Positions 1 to 9,293 of a stretch of DNA of 64,000 nucleotides are shown in pieces (positions within the stretch are counted from its first letter, which is position 1; every line of letters begins with the position of its first letter). The stretch spans positions 1 through 64,000 of the forward strand of contig NZ_JAHWGT010000039.1 of NCBI RefSeq assembly GCF_020873895.1, in the 5' to 3' direction. Position numbers and translations under genes: made by a program. Under the pieces are notes generated by a model, which was given only the letters and a program-made list of their open reading frames with translations, did no database searches and was not told where the DNA came from. The DNA is from Streptomyces sp. DH12. Lineage in GTDB: Bacteria > Actinomycetota > Actinomycetes > Streptomycetales > Streptomycetaceae.

Positions 1-37
1 GCCCGCGGCGCGCGCGGGCCCCGCCCGGGCGGGCGCC

Positions 38-1489
38 TCACACCCCCGGCACCCCCGGCAGTTCCGGCAGCTCGCCGCTGCGCGCCACCCGCCCGTACCA
101 GTGGGCGCTCGCCTTCGGGGTGCGGACCTGCGTGTCGTAGTCGACGTGCACGGCCCCGAACCGCTTCTCGTACCCGTACGCCCACTCGAAGTTGTCCAGC
201 AGCGACCACAGGAAGTACCCGCGTACGTCGGCGCCGGCCTCCACCGCCCGGTGCACCGCCTCCAGGTGGGCGTGGACGTACGCGATCCGCTCCGGGTCGT
301 GGACGGCGCCGTCCGGCCCGACCGCGTCCTCGTAGGCGGCGCCGTTCTCCGTGACGTACAGCGGCAGCTCCGGGTAGTGGCGGGACAGCCGCGTCAGCAG
401 GTCGTACAGGCCGGAGGCGTCCACGGACCAGCCCATCGCGGTGAGGTCGCCGGGCGGCTGGTGGAAGGACACCTCGTCCGCGCCCGGCCACGGGGACGAG
501 GCGCCGCCGCCGTGCCCGCCGTCGCCGCCGGCCGGCCCGTCGCCGCCGCGCGCGGACACCAGGGTCGGCGTGTAGTAGTTGACGCCCAGGAAGTCCAGCG
601 GCTGGTGTGCCGTCGCGGTGTCCCCCGGCAGGACGAACGACCAGTCCGTGAGGCGCGCGGTGTCGGCCGGCAGGTCCTCCGGGTAGGCGCCGTCGAGCAT
701 CGGGCCGAGCCACACCCGGTTGCCGACCGCGTCGATGCGGCGGGCCGCGTCCAGGTCGCCGGGCGCGTTCGTCAGCGGCCGCACCTCGTGCAGGTTGAGG
801 GACACGCCCACCTCGGCGCGCGGCGGCAGCGCGGCCCGCAGCGCCTGCACGCCGAGGCCGTGGGCGAGGTTCAGGTGGTGCGCGGCGCGCAGGGCGGCGA
901 CGGGGTCGGTGCGGCCGGGGGCGTGGACGCCGGAGCCGTAGCCGAGGAAGGCGCTGCACCACGGCTCGTTGAGGGTGGTCCACCGCTCCACCCGGTCGCC
1001 GAGCGCGTCCGCGACGAGCGCCGCGTACGCGCCGAACCGCTCGGCGGTGGCGCGCTCCGGCCAGCCGCCCGCGTCCTCCAGCTCCTGCGGCAGGTCCCAG
1101 TGGTACAGGGTCAGGGCGGGGCGGATGCCGGCGTCGAGCAGCTCGTCGACGAGGGCCCGGTAGAAGTCGAGGCCCTTCTGCACGGCGGGCCCCCGCCCGG
1201 TGGGCTGCACCCGCGACCAGGAGACGGAGAAGCGGTAGGCCGTGAGGCCCAGCTCCCGCATCAGCCGCACGTCGTCGCGGAACCGGTGGTAGTGGTCGAC
1301 GGCCACGTCACCGGTGTGCCCGCCGAACACCTTCCCCGGCGTGTGGGAGAAGGTGTCCCAGATGGAGGCGGTACGGCCGTCCTCGGCCGCCGCGCCCTCG
1401 ATCTGGTACGCGGCGGTGGCGGCCCCCCAGAGGAAACCGGGCGGGAAGTGGCGGGTCGCGGTGAGCGGCCGGGCTTCGGACGCAGTCAT
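38..1489 (-). CDS. bglC: Family GH1 beta-glucosidase
   Basis: A 483-residue cytoplasmic GH1 enzyme that would split cellobiose and short cello-oligosaccharides to glucose after import. Visible: N-terminal [15 protein letters not shown], acid/base glutamate in TLNEPW, nucleophile glutamate in YVTENGAAY, and C-terminal [13 protein letters not shown], at the usual length for GH1. There is no signal peptide. It is the last gene of the cebE-cebF-cebG-bglC unit, 106 bp after cebG. A partial CebR box (GAAGAGCGCTCCCA, 1491-1504, three mismatches) abuts the start codon. Low-complexity Gly residues near residue 320 look like a loop insertion. Family and context make the assignment secure. Confidence 0.95.
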   Translation of the reverse strand: MTASEARPLTATRHFPPGFLWGAATAAYQIEGAAAEDGRTASIWDTFSHTPGKVFGGHTGDVAVDHYHRFRDDVRLMRELGLTAYRFSVSWSRVQPTGRGPAVQKGLDFYRALVDELLDAGIRPALTLYHWDLPQELEDAGGWPERATAERFGAYAALVADALGDRVERWTTLNEPWCSAFLGYGSGVHAPGRTDPVAALRAAHHLNLAHGLGVQALRAALPPRAEVGVSLNLHEVRPLTNAPGDLDAARRIDAVGNRVWLGPMLDGAYPEDLPADTARLTDWSFVLPGDTATAHQPLDFLGVNYYTPTLVSARGGDGPAGGDGGHGGGASSPWPGADEVSFHQPPGDLTAMGWSVDASGLYDLLTRLSRHYPELPLYVTENGAAYEDAVGPDGAVHDPERIAYVHAHLEAVHRAVEAGADVRGYFLWSLLDNFEWAYGYEKRFGAVHVDYDTQVRTPKASAHWYGRVARSGELPELPGVPGV

Positions 1490-1490
1490 G

Positions 1491-1504
1491 GAAGAGCGCT
1501 CCCA
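1491..1504. promoter_or_regulatory. Degenerate CebR box at the bglC start
   Basis: GAAGAGCGCTCCCA matches the 14-bp CebR operator TGGGAGCGCTCCCA except for the first three bases and lies one base before the bglC start codon. Only one half-site is intact, so binding would be weaker than at the perfect boxes elsewhere in the window. Confidence 0.5.
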
Positions 1505-1595
1505 ACGCGGGTAGGAAGAAGGGGCGTGGCGGGTGCCGGAGCGGCGGTGGGGCGGCGCGGTGCGGCGCCCGGGGTGCCGAAGCGGGGTCGGCGCG

Positions 1596-2444
1596 TCAGC
1601 TCTTGACGGCGCCCGAGGTGATGCCGCCCACGATGTGCTTGCCGAGCAGTGCGAAGACCGCCAGCAGGGGCAGGGTGGAGATCAGCGCGCCCGTCAGCAC
1701 GACGGCCTGGTTGACGGTGTGGTTGCCGGAGCCCAGGCCGGCGAGGGCGACCTGGAGCGTCGGGTTCCCGTCCGGTGTCAGCGCGATGAACGGCCAGAAG
1801 AAGTCGTTCCACGCCTGGACGAAGACGAGCATGCCGAGGACGGCCATCGCGGGCCGCGCCACCGGGAACACCACGTGCCAGATGATCCGCATGCTGTGCG
1901 CGCCGTCCACCCGCGCCGCCTCGACCAGTTCGACGGGCAGCGCCTCCAGCAGGTACTGCCGCATGAAGAACACGCCGAACGCGGCGACCAGCGAGGGCAG
2001 CACCACCGACTGCAACTGGTCCACCCAGCCCAGGTCGGTGATGATCCGGTACAGGGGGATGACGCTGAGCTGCGGCGGGATCGTCATGGTCGCCACCACC
2101 AGGGCCAGCAGCACGTTGCGGCCCCGGAACGGCAGCTTGGCGAAGGCGAACCCGGCCAGCGTCGAGAACAGCACGGTCGACACCGCCACGAGCCCCGCCA
2201 CGACGGTCGTGTTGACCAGGGCCTCGCCCATGTCGACCTGGTTCCAGGCGAACGACAGGTTCTCGAACAGGCGCGGCCCCGGCAGCAGCGGGGCGGGCGC
2301 CTCCACGACGCGCTCCCCGGTGTGGGAGGCGGCGACGAGGTTCCAGTACAGCGGGAACAGGGAGACCAGGGCGGCCAGCCCCAGCAGGACGTAGGTGACG
2401 GGCCCGGCGTGGTGCTGCCGGCCGGCCGTCTGCGTGAGCTTCAT
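1596..2444 (-). CDS. cebG: Cello-oligosaccharide ABC transporter permease 2
   Basis: 282-residue MalG-type inner-membrane permease with about six transmembrane helices. The EAA loop is visible as [23 protein letters not shown], the contact site for the ATPase. The ATPase is not encoded in the window; in streptomycetes the shared ATPase MsiK does this job from elsewhere. The start lies 3 bp after the cebF stop, so the two permeases are translated as a pair. A tail of 106 bp separates it from bglC. Confidence 0.92.
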   Translation of the reverse strand: MKLTQTAGRQHHAGPVTYVLLGLAALVSLFPLYWNLVAASHTGERVVEAPAPLLPGPRLFENLSFAWNQVDMGEALVNTTVVAGLVAVSTVLFSTLAGFAFAKLPFRGRNVLLALVVATMTIPPQLSVIPLYRIITDLGWVDQLQSVVLPSLVAAFGVFFMRQYLLEALPVELVEAARVDGAHSMRIIWHVVFPVARPAMAVLGMLVFVQAWNDFFWPFIALTPDGNPTLQVALAGLGSGNHTVNQAVVLTGALISTLPLLAVFALLGKHIVGGITSGAVKS

Positions 2445-2447
2445 CGG

Positions 2448-3455
2448 TCAGGACCCCTGCCTCGTGCGGTGGACGCGGGCGGACAGCAGCCGCAGGCCGC
2501 CGATGAGGAGCAGGAGCAGCAGCATCACCCAGGCGATGGCCGACGCCTGCCCGAGCGCGCCCGTCACCCAGCCCTTCTCGTACATGAGCAGGCTGAGCGT
2601 CTGGAACTGGTTGCCGCTGCCGCCGCTCACCCCGAGGCTCCCGCCGAAGAGCATCGGCTCACCGAACAGCTGGGTCGCGCCGATCGTCGACACGACGATG
2701 GTGAAGAGGATCGTCGGCCGGATCGAGGGGATGGTGACGCTGACGAACTGCCGCCAGCGCGACGCCCCGTCCAGGGCGGCCGCCTCGTACAGGTCCTGCG
2801 GGACGGCCTGCATCGCGGCGAGGTAGATCAGCGCGTTGTACCCCGTCCACCGCCACGTCACGATCACCGAGATGGCGATCTGCGCGGGCCACTTGGACGA
2901 CTCCCAGCTGACCGGCTCGAACCCGACCCAGCCCAGCACGGTGTTGATCAGCCCGTAGTCGCTGTTGAACAGCTGCGCGAAGACGAGGGTCGCGGCGGCG
3001 ATGGACGTGGCGTAGGGGGCGAGCACCGCGACGCGGAAGAAGCCGCGCCCGCGCAGCTTGTAGTTGAGCAGGTGCGCCAGGCCGAGCGCCATCAGCAGCT
3101 GCGGGACGGTGGACAGGACACCGATGGTGAACGTGTTGGCCAGCGCGTTCCAGAAGAAGTCGCTGTCCCACAGGGCGGTGTAGTTGTCGGCGCCGCGCCA
3201 CTCGGCCTCGCCGCCCAGCTCCACCCGGTGCAGGGAGAGCCAGCCCGTGTACACCAGCGGGAACAGCCCGAACGCGGCGAAGCACAGGAAGAACGGCGCG
3301 ACGAACGCGTACGGCGTCGCCTTGAGGTCCAGCCGGTAGAGCCTGCTGCGCCAGCCCGCGCGGGCCGGGGACGCTGCCGGCTTCCGGGGGGCGGGGGGCG
3401 GCGGGGCAGGGGGCGGCGGCGGGCCGTCGGCCGCCGCCCGGACGGAGGTGGCCAC
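2448..3455 (-). CDS. cebF: Cello-oligosaccharide ABC transporter permease 1
   Basis: MalF-type permease partner of CebG. The GTG at 3455 is preferred: it gives a 335-residue protein with a Pro-rich N-terminus, then the first membrane helix at TPYAFVAPFFLCFAAFGLFP, and AAAGGACC-like bases precede it. The frame stays open upstream to 3815 (120 more codons), but that stretch is low-complexity Pro/Arg/His and includes a 36-bp tandem repeat, so it is probably not translated. The EAA motif is DLYEAAALDGASRWRQF. A 390-bp gap separates it from cebE. Confidence 0.88.
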   Translation of the reverse strand: MATSVRAAADGPPPPPAPPPPAPRKPAASPARAGWRSRLYRLDLKATPYAFVAPFFLCFAAFGLFPLVYTGWLSLHRVELGGEAEWRGADNYTALWDSDFFWNALANTFTIGVLSTVPQLLMALGLAHLLNYKLRGRGFFRVAVLAPYATSIAAATLVFAQLFNSDYGLINTVLGWVGFEPVSWESSKWPAQIAISVIVTWRWTGYNALIYLAAMQAVPQDLYEAAALDGASRWRQFVSVTIPSIRPTILFTIVVSTIGATQLFGEPMLFGGSLGVSGGSGNQFQTLSLLMYEKGWVTGALGQASAIAWVMLLLLLLIGGLRLLSARVHRTRQGS

Positions 3456-3500
3456 CAGGAGGGGTCCTTTCGTTCGGGCTTCTTGTGGCACGGGTGCGCT

Positions 3501-3572
3501 GTTCTCGTGGCGCGGGTGCGCCTCGGCCGTGGTGGGGTTCTCGTGGCGCGGGTGCGCCGGGGCCGTGGTGGG
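3501..3572. repeat. 36-bp tandem repeat in the cebE-cebF gap
   Basis: Two adjacent 36-bp copies (3501-3536 and 3537-3572), beginning gttctcgtggcgcgggtgcg, differ at two positions. A third partial, diverged copy lies at 3478-3500, and the tail ggccgtggtgggccgg recurs near 3667. The whole 3456-3845 gap contains no supported gene. In the transcript it separates cebE from the permease genes. Confidence 0.85.
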
Positions 3573-3845
3573 CCGGGCGCTCGACGGGCGACGGGGGTGA
3601 GGGCCGGGGTCGGTGCTTCGCTCGCGGTCGTGTGGGGCGGGCGTGGCGACGGGGGCTGCCCCGGCGGCCGTGGTGGGCCGGTGCCTGGTGGGGGCGGTGC
3701 GCGGGGTGGGCGCGGTTCGCGGGTTCCCGCCTGCGGCGTGCCGGGCGCGGGCGGGCGGGCCGCCCAGGCCGCCCCTTGTGCGCGCCCGCTCCCGCCCCGG
3801 CCCGGACACGCCCACCCGCGCCCGGGCCCGTCGGTCCCTCCGCCG

Positions 3846-5201
3846 CTACTGGGCGATCTTGTCGTCGACCAGCTTCTTCACGTTGTTCCACGCCTCCTCG
3901 GGCGGCGTGCCGCGCTGCTCGATGTCGAGGATGCCGTTGTCGGTGACGAACGTCTTGACCTGGCCGTCGTACCGGCTGACCGGCGCGGGCGTGATGCCCT
4001 GGGCGGCCGACGAGTAGATCTTCCCGACGGGGGTGTCGCCGAAGTACGGGATCGTGGCGTTCTGGACGGCGTCGGAGGCGAGGGTGTCCTTCGTGGACGG
4101 GATGTTGCCGTTCACGCCGAACACCTTGGCGTGCTGCGCGGGCGCCGTCAGCCAGGCGGCCAGCTTCGCGGCCTCCTCGGTGTGCTTGCCGGCCTTGGGG
4201 ACGGCGAGGAACGACCCGCCCCAGTTGCCGGCGACGGGCGGCGCCGCGATGTCCCACTTGCCCTGGTTGGCGGGCCCGGCCTGGTCCTTGATGATGCCGG
4301 TCATCCACGACGGGCAGGCGACGGTGGCGAACCGGGAGTTCTTGAACCCGGCGTTCCACGTGCCCTTCTCGTCGAACTGGCGCAGCTTCGCCGTGATGCC
4401 GCTCCGCGCCGCGTCGACGGCGAGGCCCCACGCCGTGCGGACGCCGGGGCTCTCCTCCCAGGCGAGCTTGCCCTCGGCGTCGGCGTACTGGAGGGGCTGG
4501 CTGGACAGGACGGCGTTGAACAGTCCGCTGGCGGAGTCGTGGAAGGCGGTCCCGGCGGGGGCGCTGCGCTGGTACGTCTTGCCCGCGGCCACGAACTTCG
4601 CCCAGTCCCCGGCCCACAGCCGCGCGACCTGCTCGCGGTCGGTGGGCAGCTTGGCCTTGGCGAAGAGGTCCTTGTTGTAGCAGATGGCCATGGGGCCGAT
4701 GTCGGTGCCGAGACCGATGACCTTGCCGTCGGCGGTGGTGGCCTGCTTGATCTTCCAGTCGAGGAACGCGGAGGTGTCGGCGCCGCCGGTCTTCGACAGG
4801 TCGACCCACTTGCCGGCCAGGGTCGGCCCGGTCGCCTCGGCGATGTACCCGACCTCGACGGCCTGGATGTCGGCGAGCCCGCTGTTGCGGGAGAGGCGCA
4901 GCTTGAGGGTGTCCCAGTACTTCTGGCCGTCCGCGACGTTCGACTCGACGATGTCGATGTTCGGGTTCAGCTTCTCGTACTCGGCGTACAGCTTGGCGCC
5001 GTTCTTGTCGTCGTAGCCGAACGACCCGAAGGTGCCGATCCGCAGCGTGATCTTCCCTTCGGTGCCCGCGCCCGAAGCGGAGCCGTCGCCCCCGCCGTCG
5101 CTGCAACCGGCGATCAGGGCCGCGCAGGCCGCGAGGGCGGTCGCCGCGAGTGCGGGGCGGCGTCTGCGGGCCAGGTCACGGGTACTGCTCGAAGTGCGCA
5201 T
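3846..5201 (-). CDS. cebE: Cellobiose/cello-oligosaccharide-binding lipoprotein
   Basis: 451-residue extracellular solute-binding protein that captures cello-oligosaccharides for CebFG. The ATG at 5201 follows GAGGAGAGTGGAGA and starts MRTSSSTRDLARRRRPAL, a basic signal peptide with the lipobox LIAGC (Cys about residue 31). The rest reads as a family 1 solute-binding protein, ending in a lysine-rich helix. It is the first gene of the ceb operon, under a promoter at 5375-5404 and a perfect CebR box at 5346-5359. Identification rests on linkage to cebR and its boxes. Confidence 0.92.
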   Translation of the reverse strand: MRTSSSTRDLARRRRPALAATALAACAALIAGCSDGGGDGSASGAGTEGKITLRIGTFGSFGYDDKNGAKLYAEYEKLNPNIDIVESNVADGQKYWDTLKLRLSRNSGLADIQAVEVGYIAEATGPTLAGKWVDLSKTGGADTSAFLDWKIKQATTADGKVIGLGTDIGPMAICYNKDLFAKAKLPTDREQVARLWAGDWAKFVAAGKTYQRSAPAGTAFHDSASGLFNAVLSSQPLQYADAEGKLAWEESPGVRTAWGLAVDAARSGITAKLRQFDEKGTWNAGFKNSRFATVACPSWMTGIIKDQAGPANQGKWDIAAPPVAGNWGGSFLAVPKAGKHTEEAAKLAAWLTAPAQHAKVFGVNGNIPSTKDTLASDAVQNATIPYFGDTPVGKIYSSAAQGITPAPVSRYDGQVKTFVTDNGILDIEQRGTPPEEAWNNVKKLVDDKIAQ

Positions 5202-5345
5202 TCTCCACTCTCCTCGTCCAGGGTGGTGCGGGGTCGCGCCGGGCCGGGGCGGCCGGTGCCCGGGGGGCCGGGTGGCCTGACCGGGGCGGATCGGATCGGC
5301 GTGCGGCGGCTCGTGCGTCGGATCCGGCGAGCCCTCGCGGGAGGG

Positions 5346-5359
5346 TGGGAGCGCTCCCA
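5346..5359. promoter_or_regulatory. CebR operator upstream of cebE
   Basis: Perfect palindrome TGGGAGCGCTCCCA, the published CebR box, placed just downstream of the predicted cebE transcription start, so bound repressor would block early elongation. Confidence 0.93.
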
Positions 5360-5374
5360 CGTCGCCTTGCCGGA

Positions 5375-5404
5375 AGGTTGCTGCCTGGCGGGTACGGGTG
5401 TCAA
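5375..5404 (-). promoter_or_regulatory. Predicted cebE promoter
   Basis: On the minus strand, -35 TTGACA (5404-5399), an 18-nt spacer, and -10 CAACCT (5380-5375). The CebR box begins about 16 nt further downstream. The -35 is a perfect housekeeping match; the -10 is only partial. Confidence 0.6.
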
Positions 5405-5513
5405 GAGATGAACGCGAATTGGTCCGGTCGCGGGTGTCGGGCGTCCGCCATGCGGTGCGCGCCTTCAGGACCTCAAGGCCGCCGCTGGAGCCGGCGGCCA
5501 CGATCGGCTACGG

Positions 5514-5527
5514 TGGGAGCGCTCCCA
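5514..5527. promoter_or_regulatory. CebR operator upstream of cebR
   Basis: Second perfect TGGGAGCGCTCCCA, 154 bp before the cebR start and overlapping the last base of a possible plus-strand -10, TACGGT (5509-5514). This fits autorepression of cebR. Confidence 0.92.
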
Positions 5528-5680
5528 CCACCCTCGGTCAGGTTTCGGCCCTCCCGCTGGGGCCGGTACGCGGGGCAGGCTCTACTTTGACTCCAGCAGG
5601 GGCCGCGCCGCCGGGCGGGCCCCGCGGCTCTCCGCCCCGTGGCGAGCCGGCACCGAGAACGGGACGGGAGACGTGACGCG

Positions 5681-6709
5681 ATGGCGGTGAACGGACGGCA
5701 GACGGGCAGGCCCACCCTGGAGGAGGTCGCGGCCCGGGCGGGCGTCGGCCGCGGCACGGTCTCGCGCGTCATCAACGGCTCGCCCCGCGTCAGCGACCGC
5801 GCCAAGGCCGCCGTCTCCCGGGCCGTCGCCGAACTCGGGTACGTCCCGAACCGCGCCGCCCGCGCGCTGGCCGGCGCCCGTACGGACGCGGTGGCGCTGG
5901 TCATCCCGGAGACGGAGGCGCGGCTGTTCGCCGAGCCGTACTTCCTCGACATCATCCGCGGGGTGAGCGCCGAACTCGCCGACGCCGACAAGCAACTGCT
6001 GCTCACCCTGATCCGCACCAGCCAGGAGCGCCAGCGCTTCGAGCAGTACCTGGCGGCGCAGCGCGTCGACGGGGTGCTGCTGGTGTCGGTCCACGCGGAC
6101 GACCCGCTGCCGGACGTGGTGCGCGGCCTGGACATCCCCGCGGTCCTCAACGGCCGCCGCTCCGAGGCGGAGCCCGTGGCGTACGTCGACTCCGACAACG
6201 TCGGCGCGGGCCGCTCCGCCGTCGCCCACCTGGCGGACGGCGGCCGCCGCCGGATCGCCACGATCACCGGCCCGCTCGACATGTACGTGGCCCGCTGCCG
6301 CCTCGACGGCTACCGCCAGGGCCTCACGGCCGCCTGCCTCGCGGCGGACGAGGGCCTCGTCGCGGCCGGGGACTTCACCGAGAAGGGCGGCCACCGCGCG
6401 ATGGTGGAGCTCCTGGAGCGGTGCCCGGACCTGGACGCGGTCTTCGCGGCGTCGGACGTCATGGCGGCGGGCGCGCGCGTCGCCCTGCGCGAGGCGGGCC
6501 GCCGCGTCCCGGACGACGTGGCCCTGATCGGCGTGGACGACTCGGCGGTGGCCCGCCACATGGACCCGCCACTGACGAGCGTGCGGCAGCCGATCGAGGA
6601 GATGGGCCGCGTGATGGCCCGCGTCCTCCTCCAGGAGATCGCCGGCACCGGCTCCGAACCCCGCCAACTCGTCCTGCCGACGTCCCTGGTGATCCGCGAC
6701 TCGGCGTGA
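5681..6709 (+). CDS. cebR: LacI-family cello-oligosaccharide repressor
   Basis: 342-residue LacI/GalR repressor. The N-terminal helix-turn-helix is TLEEVAARAGVGRGTVSRVI followed by the hinge SRAVAELGYVPNRAARAL, then a periplasmic-binding-protein-like sugar domain with the conserved end IEEMGRVMARVLLQEI. The ATG at 5681 is chosen because GACGGGAG precedes it and it leaves the normal short leader before the HTH. In this family cellobiose or cellotriose releases the repressor from TGGGAGCGCTCCCA. Such boxes occur at cebE, cebR and the GH48 gene here, so this is probably the local master switch for cellulose use. Confidence 0.94.
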   Translation: MAVNGRQTGRPTLEEVAARAGVGRGTVSRVINGSPRVSDRAKAAVSRAVAELGYVPNRAARALAGARTDAVALVIPETEARLFAEPYFLDIIRGVSAELADADKQLLLTLIRTSQERQRFEQYLAAQRVDGVLLVSVHADDPLPDVVRGLDIPAVLNGRRSEAEPVAYVDSDNVGAGRSAVAHLADGGRRRIATITGPLDMYVARCRLDGYRQGLTAACLAADEGLVAAGDFTEKGGHRAMVELLERCPDLDAVFAASDVMAAGARVALREAGRRVPDDVALIGVDDSAVARHMDPPLTSVRQPIEEMGRVMARVLLQEIAGTGSEPRQLVLPTSLVIRDSA

Positions 6710-7227
6710 ACGGGGCGGCGCCGGGCGCGCCACCCCTCCCCGCGCCCCGCCGACGTCCCGTGCGGCGGGCTGTCGCGGCACTGGAGGGGGCGCGCCGGCA
6801 TCGCTTCCGCGCGGTCGGACACCCTCGTCGGCGGCGCCGGGCCTGGGCGAAGGTCTCCTCGCCCCGGTTGATCGCGTGCTCGTCATCGCCGAGGTGTTCG
6901 AAGGCAGCCGGCAGGCCGGCACCGTGCCCTCGGCGGCCCGCGTGGGTGTGAACGAGGTGGGGCGCCGCGGCCTGCCTCGCCCGTGACCGCCCCAGCCCCG
7001 CGATGGCCGGTGCGGGAAGCCACTGGAGCAGGGAAAACGCAACTTCGACACGGTCCGCAGAGGCGGCTACCTTCACCTGGTCTTCGGCGATCGCCCACGG
7101 GTGCACAGGAGTTCCTCCAGGGCGAGCCACCCGCCACGGGATGAGCCGGCCCCACCTCGTGCATCGCCACCCCGTGCGTAAGCCACGGAACCGGGCCCAC
7201 ACCAGGCCCCCGACCAGGGAGAGACAC
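6710..7227. other. 518-bp gap after cebR
   Basis: No gene can be supported. Both strands stay open at high GC, but the translations (for example around 6834-6990) are Arg/Pro-rich without recognisable motifs. The last 15 bp hold the AGGGAGAG ribosome site of the next gene. Confidence 0.5.
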
Positions 7228-7785
7228 ATGGCCCATCTCGCGCTGTACACGTTCGGCGTCCTGAAGTCGCCTCTCGCCGATCCCGCGCCTCTCACGCGCG
7301 AACTCCACGACAGCGGCGCGGCCGTCTACCGGAGGCTCAGCCGGCACCCCGGCTACCTCGCTCGTGCCGAAGCGGCAGGCGGCGGCCGGGGCACACACTT
7401 CGACCTGGACTGGGGTGCGTGGGGAGCGTTCGCGGTACCGACCTGGTACGACAAGGGCCGAACGGTGGCGACCGCCGCCCTGGACGCGACCCTCTCGCTC
7501 TGGACCGACCTGCGCTCCGCCTTCGACGCCGTCTACACCGGTCCGCACCGTGAGGCGCTGAACAGGCGTCACGACTGGTTCGAGAGGACCGGACACCCGA
7601 GTCACGTGACCTGGTGGGTCTCAGAGGGCGTGATACCGACCTGGCAGGACGGGGTCTCCAGGCTGGAGCACCTCCACGACCACGGCTCCGCGCCGCACGC
7701 GTTCACCTTCCACCGCCCTTTCGCCCCGGAGGGGACTCCGACCAGGATCGAAGCCATCGGGGACGAAGGGGGGCAGGTTCGCTGA
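7228..7785 (+). CDS. DUF3291 domain protein
   Basis: 185-residue soluble protein. The start at 7228 follows CAGGGAGAGACAC and gives MAHLALYTFGVLKSPL. The body resembles DUF3291 proteins: a ferredoxin-like fold rich in aromatic residues (WGAWGAFAVPTWYDKG, HVTWWVSEGVIPTWQDG). The biochemical role of this family is unknown to me. It appears to be a single-gene unit. Upstream open codons back to 7003 lack coding character. Confidence 0.75.
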   Translation: MAHLALYTFGVLKSPLADPAPLTRELHDSGAAVYRRLSRHPGYLARAEAAGGGRGTHFDLDWGAWGAFAVPTWYDKGRTVATAALDATLSLWTDLRSAFDAVYTGPHREALNRRHDWFERTGHPSHVTWWVSEGVIPTWQDGVSRLEHLHDHGSAPHAFTFHRPFAPEGTPTRIEAIGDEGGQVR

Positions 7786-7874
7786 CGAGGGAGCTCGCGT
7801 GAGGCCCGGCTGCTCCCGTACGAGCATGAAGCCGTAGCCACCGGGTGCATCCACGCGACCTTCCGCTCCTCGGC

Positions 7875-7904
7875 GACGGTGACGGCGACGGCGACGGCGA
7901 CGGC
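7875..7904. repeat. 6-bp tandem repeat (gacggy x5)
   Basis: Five head-to-tail copies of gacggc/t in the 296-bp gap between the DUF3291 and GNAT genes. Otherwise the gap shows only a -10-like TAGGGT at 8069-8074. Confidence 0.8.
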
Positions 7905-8081
7905 GTCGACCCGGCCTGCGGAACTGTGGGTGGTCGGCCGCGGCCTGACCGGGTGGCGGCCGCACTCCTGCCGCACCTACGCCGCAGGGAAGCCTTCCGG
8001 CGGGGCCGCGCTGCCTTCGGACGTCCCCGCGTCGCCGAAACCCGGTGCCGGTCCGGCGGCGCGTCGCCTAGGGTCACGCCC

Positions 8082-8609
8082 ATGCCTTCCGCGCCGCGCC
8101 TTGAGAAGATCACGCCCGACAACGTCACCGACGCGTGCCGGTTGCGTGTACGGCCCGAGCAGGAGGGGTTCGTCGAGTCGGTCGCGGAGTCCCTCGCCGA
8201 GGCGTACGCCTCGCCCGGCATCGCCTGGCCGCGGCTGGTGTGCGACGGGGCGGAGGCCGTCGGCTTCGTGATGGCGTTCCTCGACGTCCCGTTCGACTTC
8301 GACGGGCCCGGTGCCGCGCCCCGCAGCGGGCTGTGGCGGCTGGCCGTCTCCGCCGACCACCAGGGCGGCGGCTACGGCCGGTTCGCCGTCGGGGCCGTCT
8401 GCGACGAGGTCCGGCGGCGGGGCGGGTCGACGGTGACGGTCACCTACAAGCCCGGGGAGCACGGTCCGGAGGGGTTCTACGCGCGGCTCGGCTTCCGCGC
8501 GCTCGGCATGACGGACGACGGGGAGGTCCTCGCCGAACTGCACCTGCCCCAGGTGGCGGCGACCGCGGCGGGCCTGAGTGGAGCGGGCCTCTCCGCGTCC
8601 ACCGCCTGA
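8082..8609 (+). CDS. GNAT-family N-acetyltransferase
   Basis: 175-residue GNAT enzyme; substrate unknown. The acetyl-CoA motif A is visible as LAVSADHQGGGYGRFAVGAV, followed by VTYKPGEHGPEGFYARLGF. The ATG at 8082 lies 7 nt after TAGGGT (8069-8074), with no Shine-Dalgarno sequence, so the mRNA is probably leaderless. A strong hairpin starts 3 bp after the stop. Confidence 0.85.
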   Translation: MPSAPRLEKITPDNVTDACRLRVRPEQEGFVESVAESLAEAYASPGIAWPRLVCDGAEAVGFVMAFLDVPFDFDGPGAAPRSGLWRLAVSADHQGGGYGRFAVGAVCDEVRRRGGSTVTVTYKPGEHGPEGFYARLGFRALGMTDDGEVLAELHLPQVAATAAGLSGAGLSASTA

Positions 8610-8611
8610 GC

Positions 8612-8648
8612 GCCCGCCGTCCGCCCCGTACCGGGGCGGACGGCGGGC
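8612..8648. terminator. Bidirectional hairpin terminator
   Basis: Perfect 16-bp stem (8612-8627 with 8633-8648) and a 5-nt loop between the convergent GNAT and VOC genes. Confidence 0.85.
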
Positions 8649-8661
8649 TCCCGCGCCGCCC

Positions 8662-9048
8662 CTACGCGGGGCGGGCGTACGGGCGGGTGATGATCTCCAT
8701 GTTGTGGCCGTCCGGGTCCTCGAAGTAGGCGCCCCGCCCGCCGAAGAGGGTGTTGACCTTGCCCTTCTCGGTGTGGTGCGGGTCGGCGTAGTACGTCACG
8801 CCCGCCGTCTCCAGGCGGTCGATCATGGTGTCGAACTCCTCGTCGGGGACGAGGAACGCGTAGTGCTGCGAGGCGACCTGTCCGTCGGGCGCCGTGTAGA
8901 AGTCGAGCGTCACGCCGTTGCCGGTGTCCACCGGCACGAACGGCCCGAAGGGCGCGCCGACCTCCAGGCCGAGGATCCCGGCGAGGAACTCGGCGGACGC
9001 CTGCTTGTCGGTGGCGTGGACGACGGTGTGGTTGAGATCTGCGGTCAT
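8662..9048 (-). CDS. VOC-family (glyoxalase-like) protein
   Basis: 128-residue protein with paired beta-alpha-beta-beta-beta units typical of the vicinal oxygen chelate fold: MTADLNHTVVHATDKQASAE at the start and YFEDPDGHNMEIITRPY at the end. His8 and the Glu of NMEI are plausible metal ligands. This size class includes glyoxalases, dioxygenases and resistance proteins; nothing nearby fixes the substrate. The following 245 bp up to the next gene hold no supported feature. Confidence 0.82.
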   Translation of the reverse strand: MTADLNHTVVHATDKQASAEFLAGILGLEVGAPFGPFVPVDTGNGVTLDFYTAPDGQVASQHYAFLVPDEEFDTMIDRLETAGVTYYADPHHTEKGKVNTLFGGRGAYFEDPDGHNMEIITRPYARPA

Positions 9049-9293
9049 GGATGTTCCCTGTGTGGTCGATGGGCGTCGAGGCGTGGCGGAGTCTCACGTG
9101 CGGTGGAGGCACGGAGAGGGGCGCGTCGGAGGGACGCGCGCACGCCGAGGGGGGCCTCTGGCCCGCCCCGCGCTCACGAGGAGGCCGGGTGCCCCACTCG
9201 CTGATGGCCCATGGCCGACCCGGCAGTCACATCGTCGACTCTAACCCTGCCCGCCCCGGGTGACCACGCGGTTTCGGCCGAACTGCCGCCGTC

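Noticed and set aside
3456-3815. N-terminal extension of CebF by 120 residues
   Set aside because: The stretch is a Pro/His/Arg repeat with no membrane-protein character; GTG 3455 gives the normal family length.
1533-5411. A 1,292-codon open frame on the plus strand, antisense to the ceb operon
   Set aside because: Translation is Arg/Gly/Val/Asp-rich without domains; it mirrors the third-position GC of the real minus-strand genes.
6834-6990. Possible transposase or other protein remnant after cebR
   Set aside because: Segments such as LPAAFEHLGDDEHAINRGEE looked protein-like, but no family motif or inverted repeats support it.
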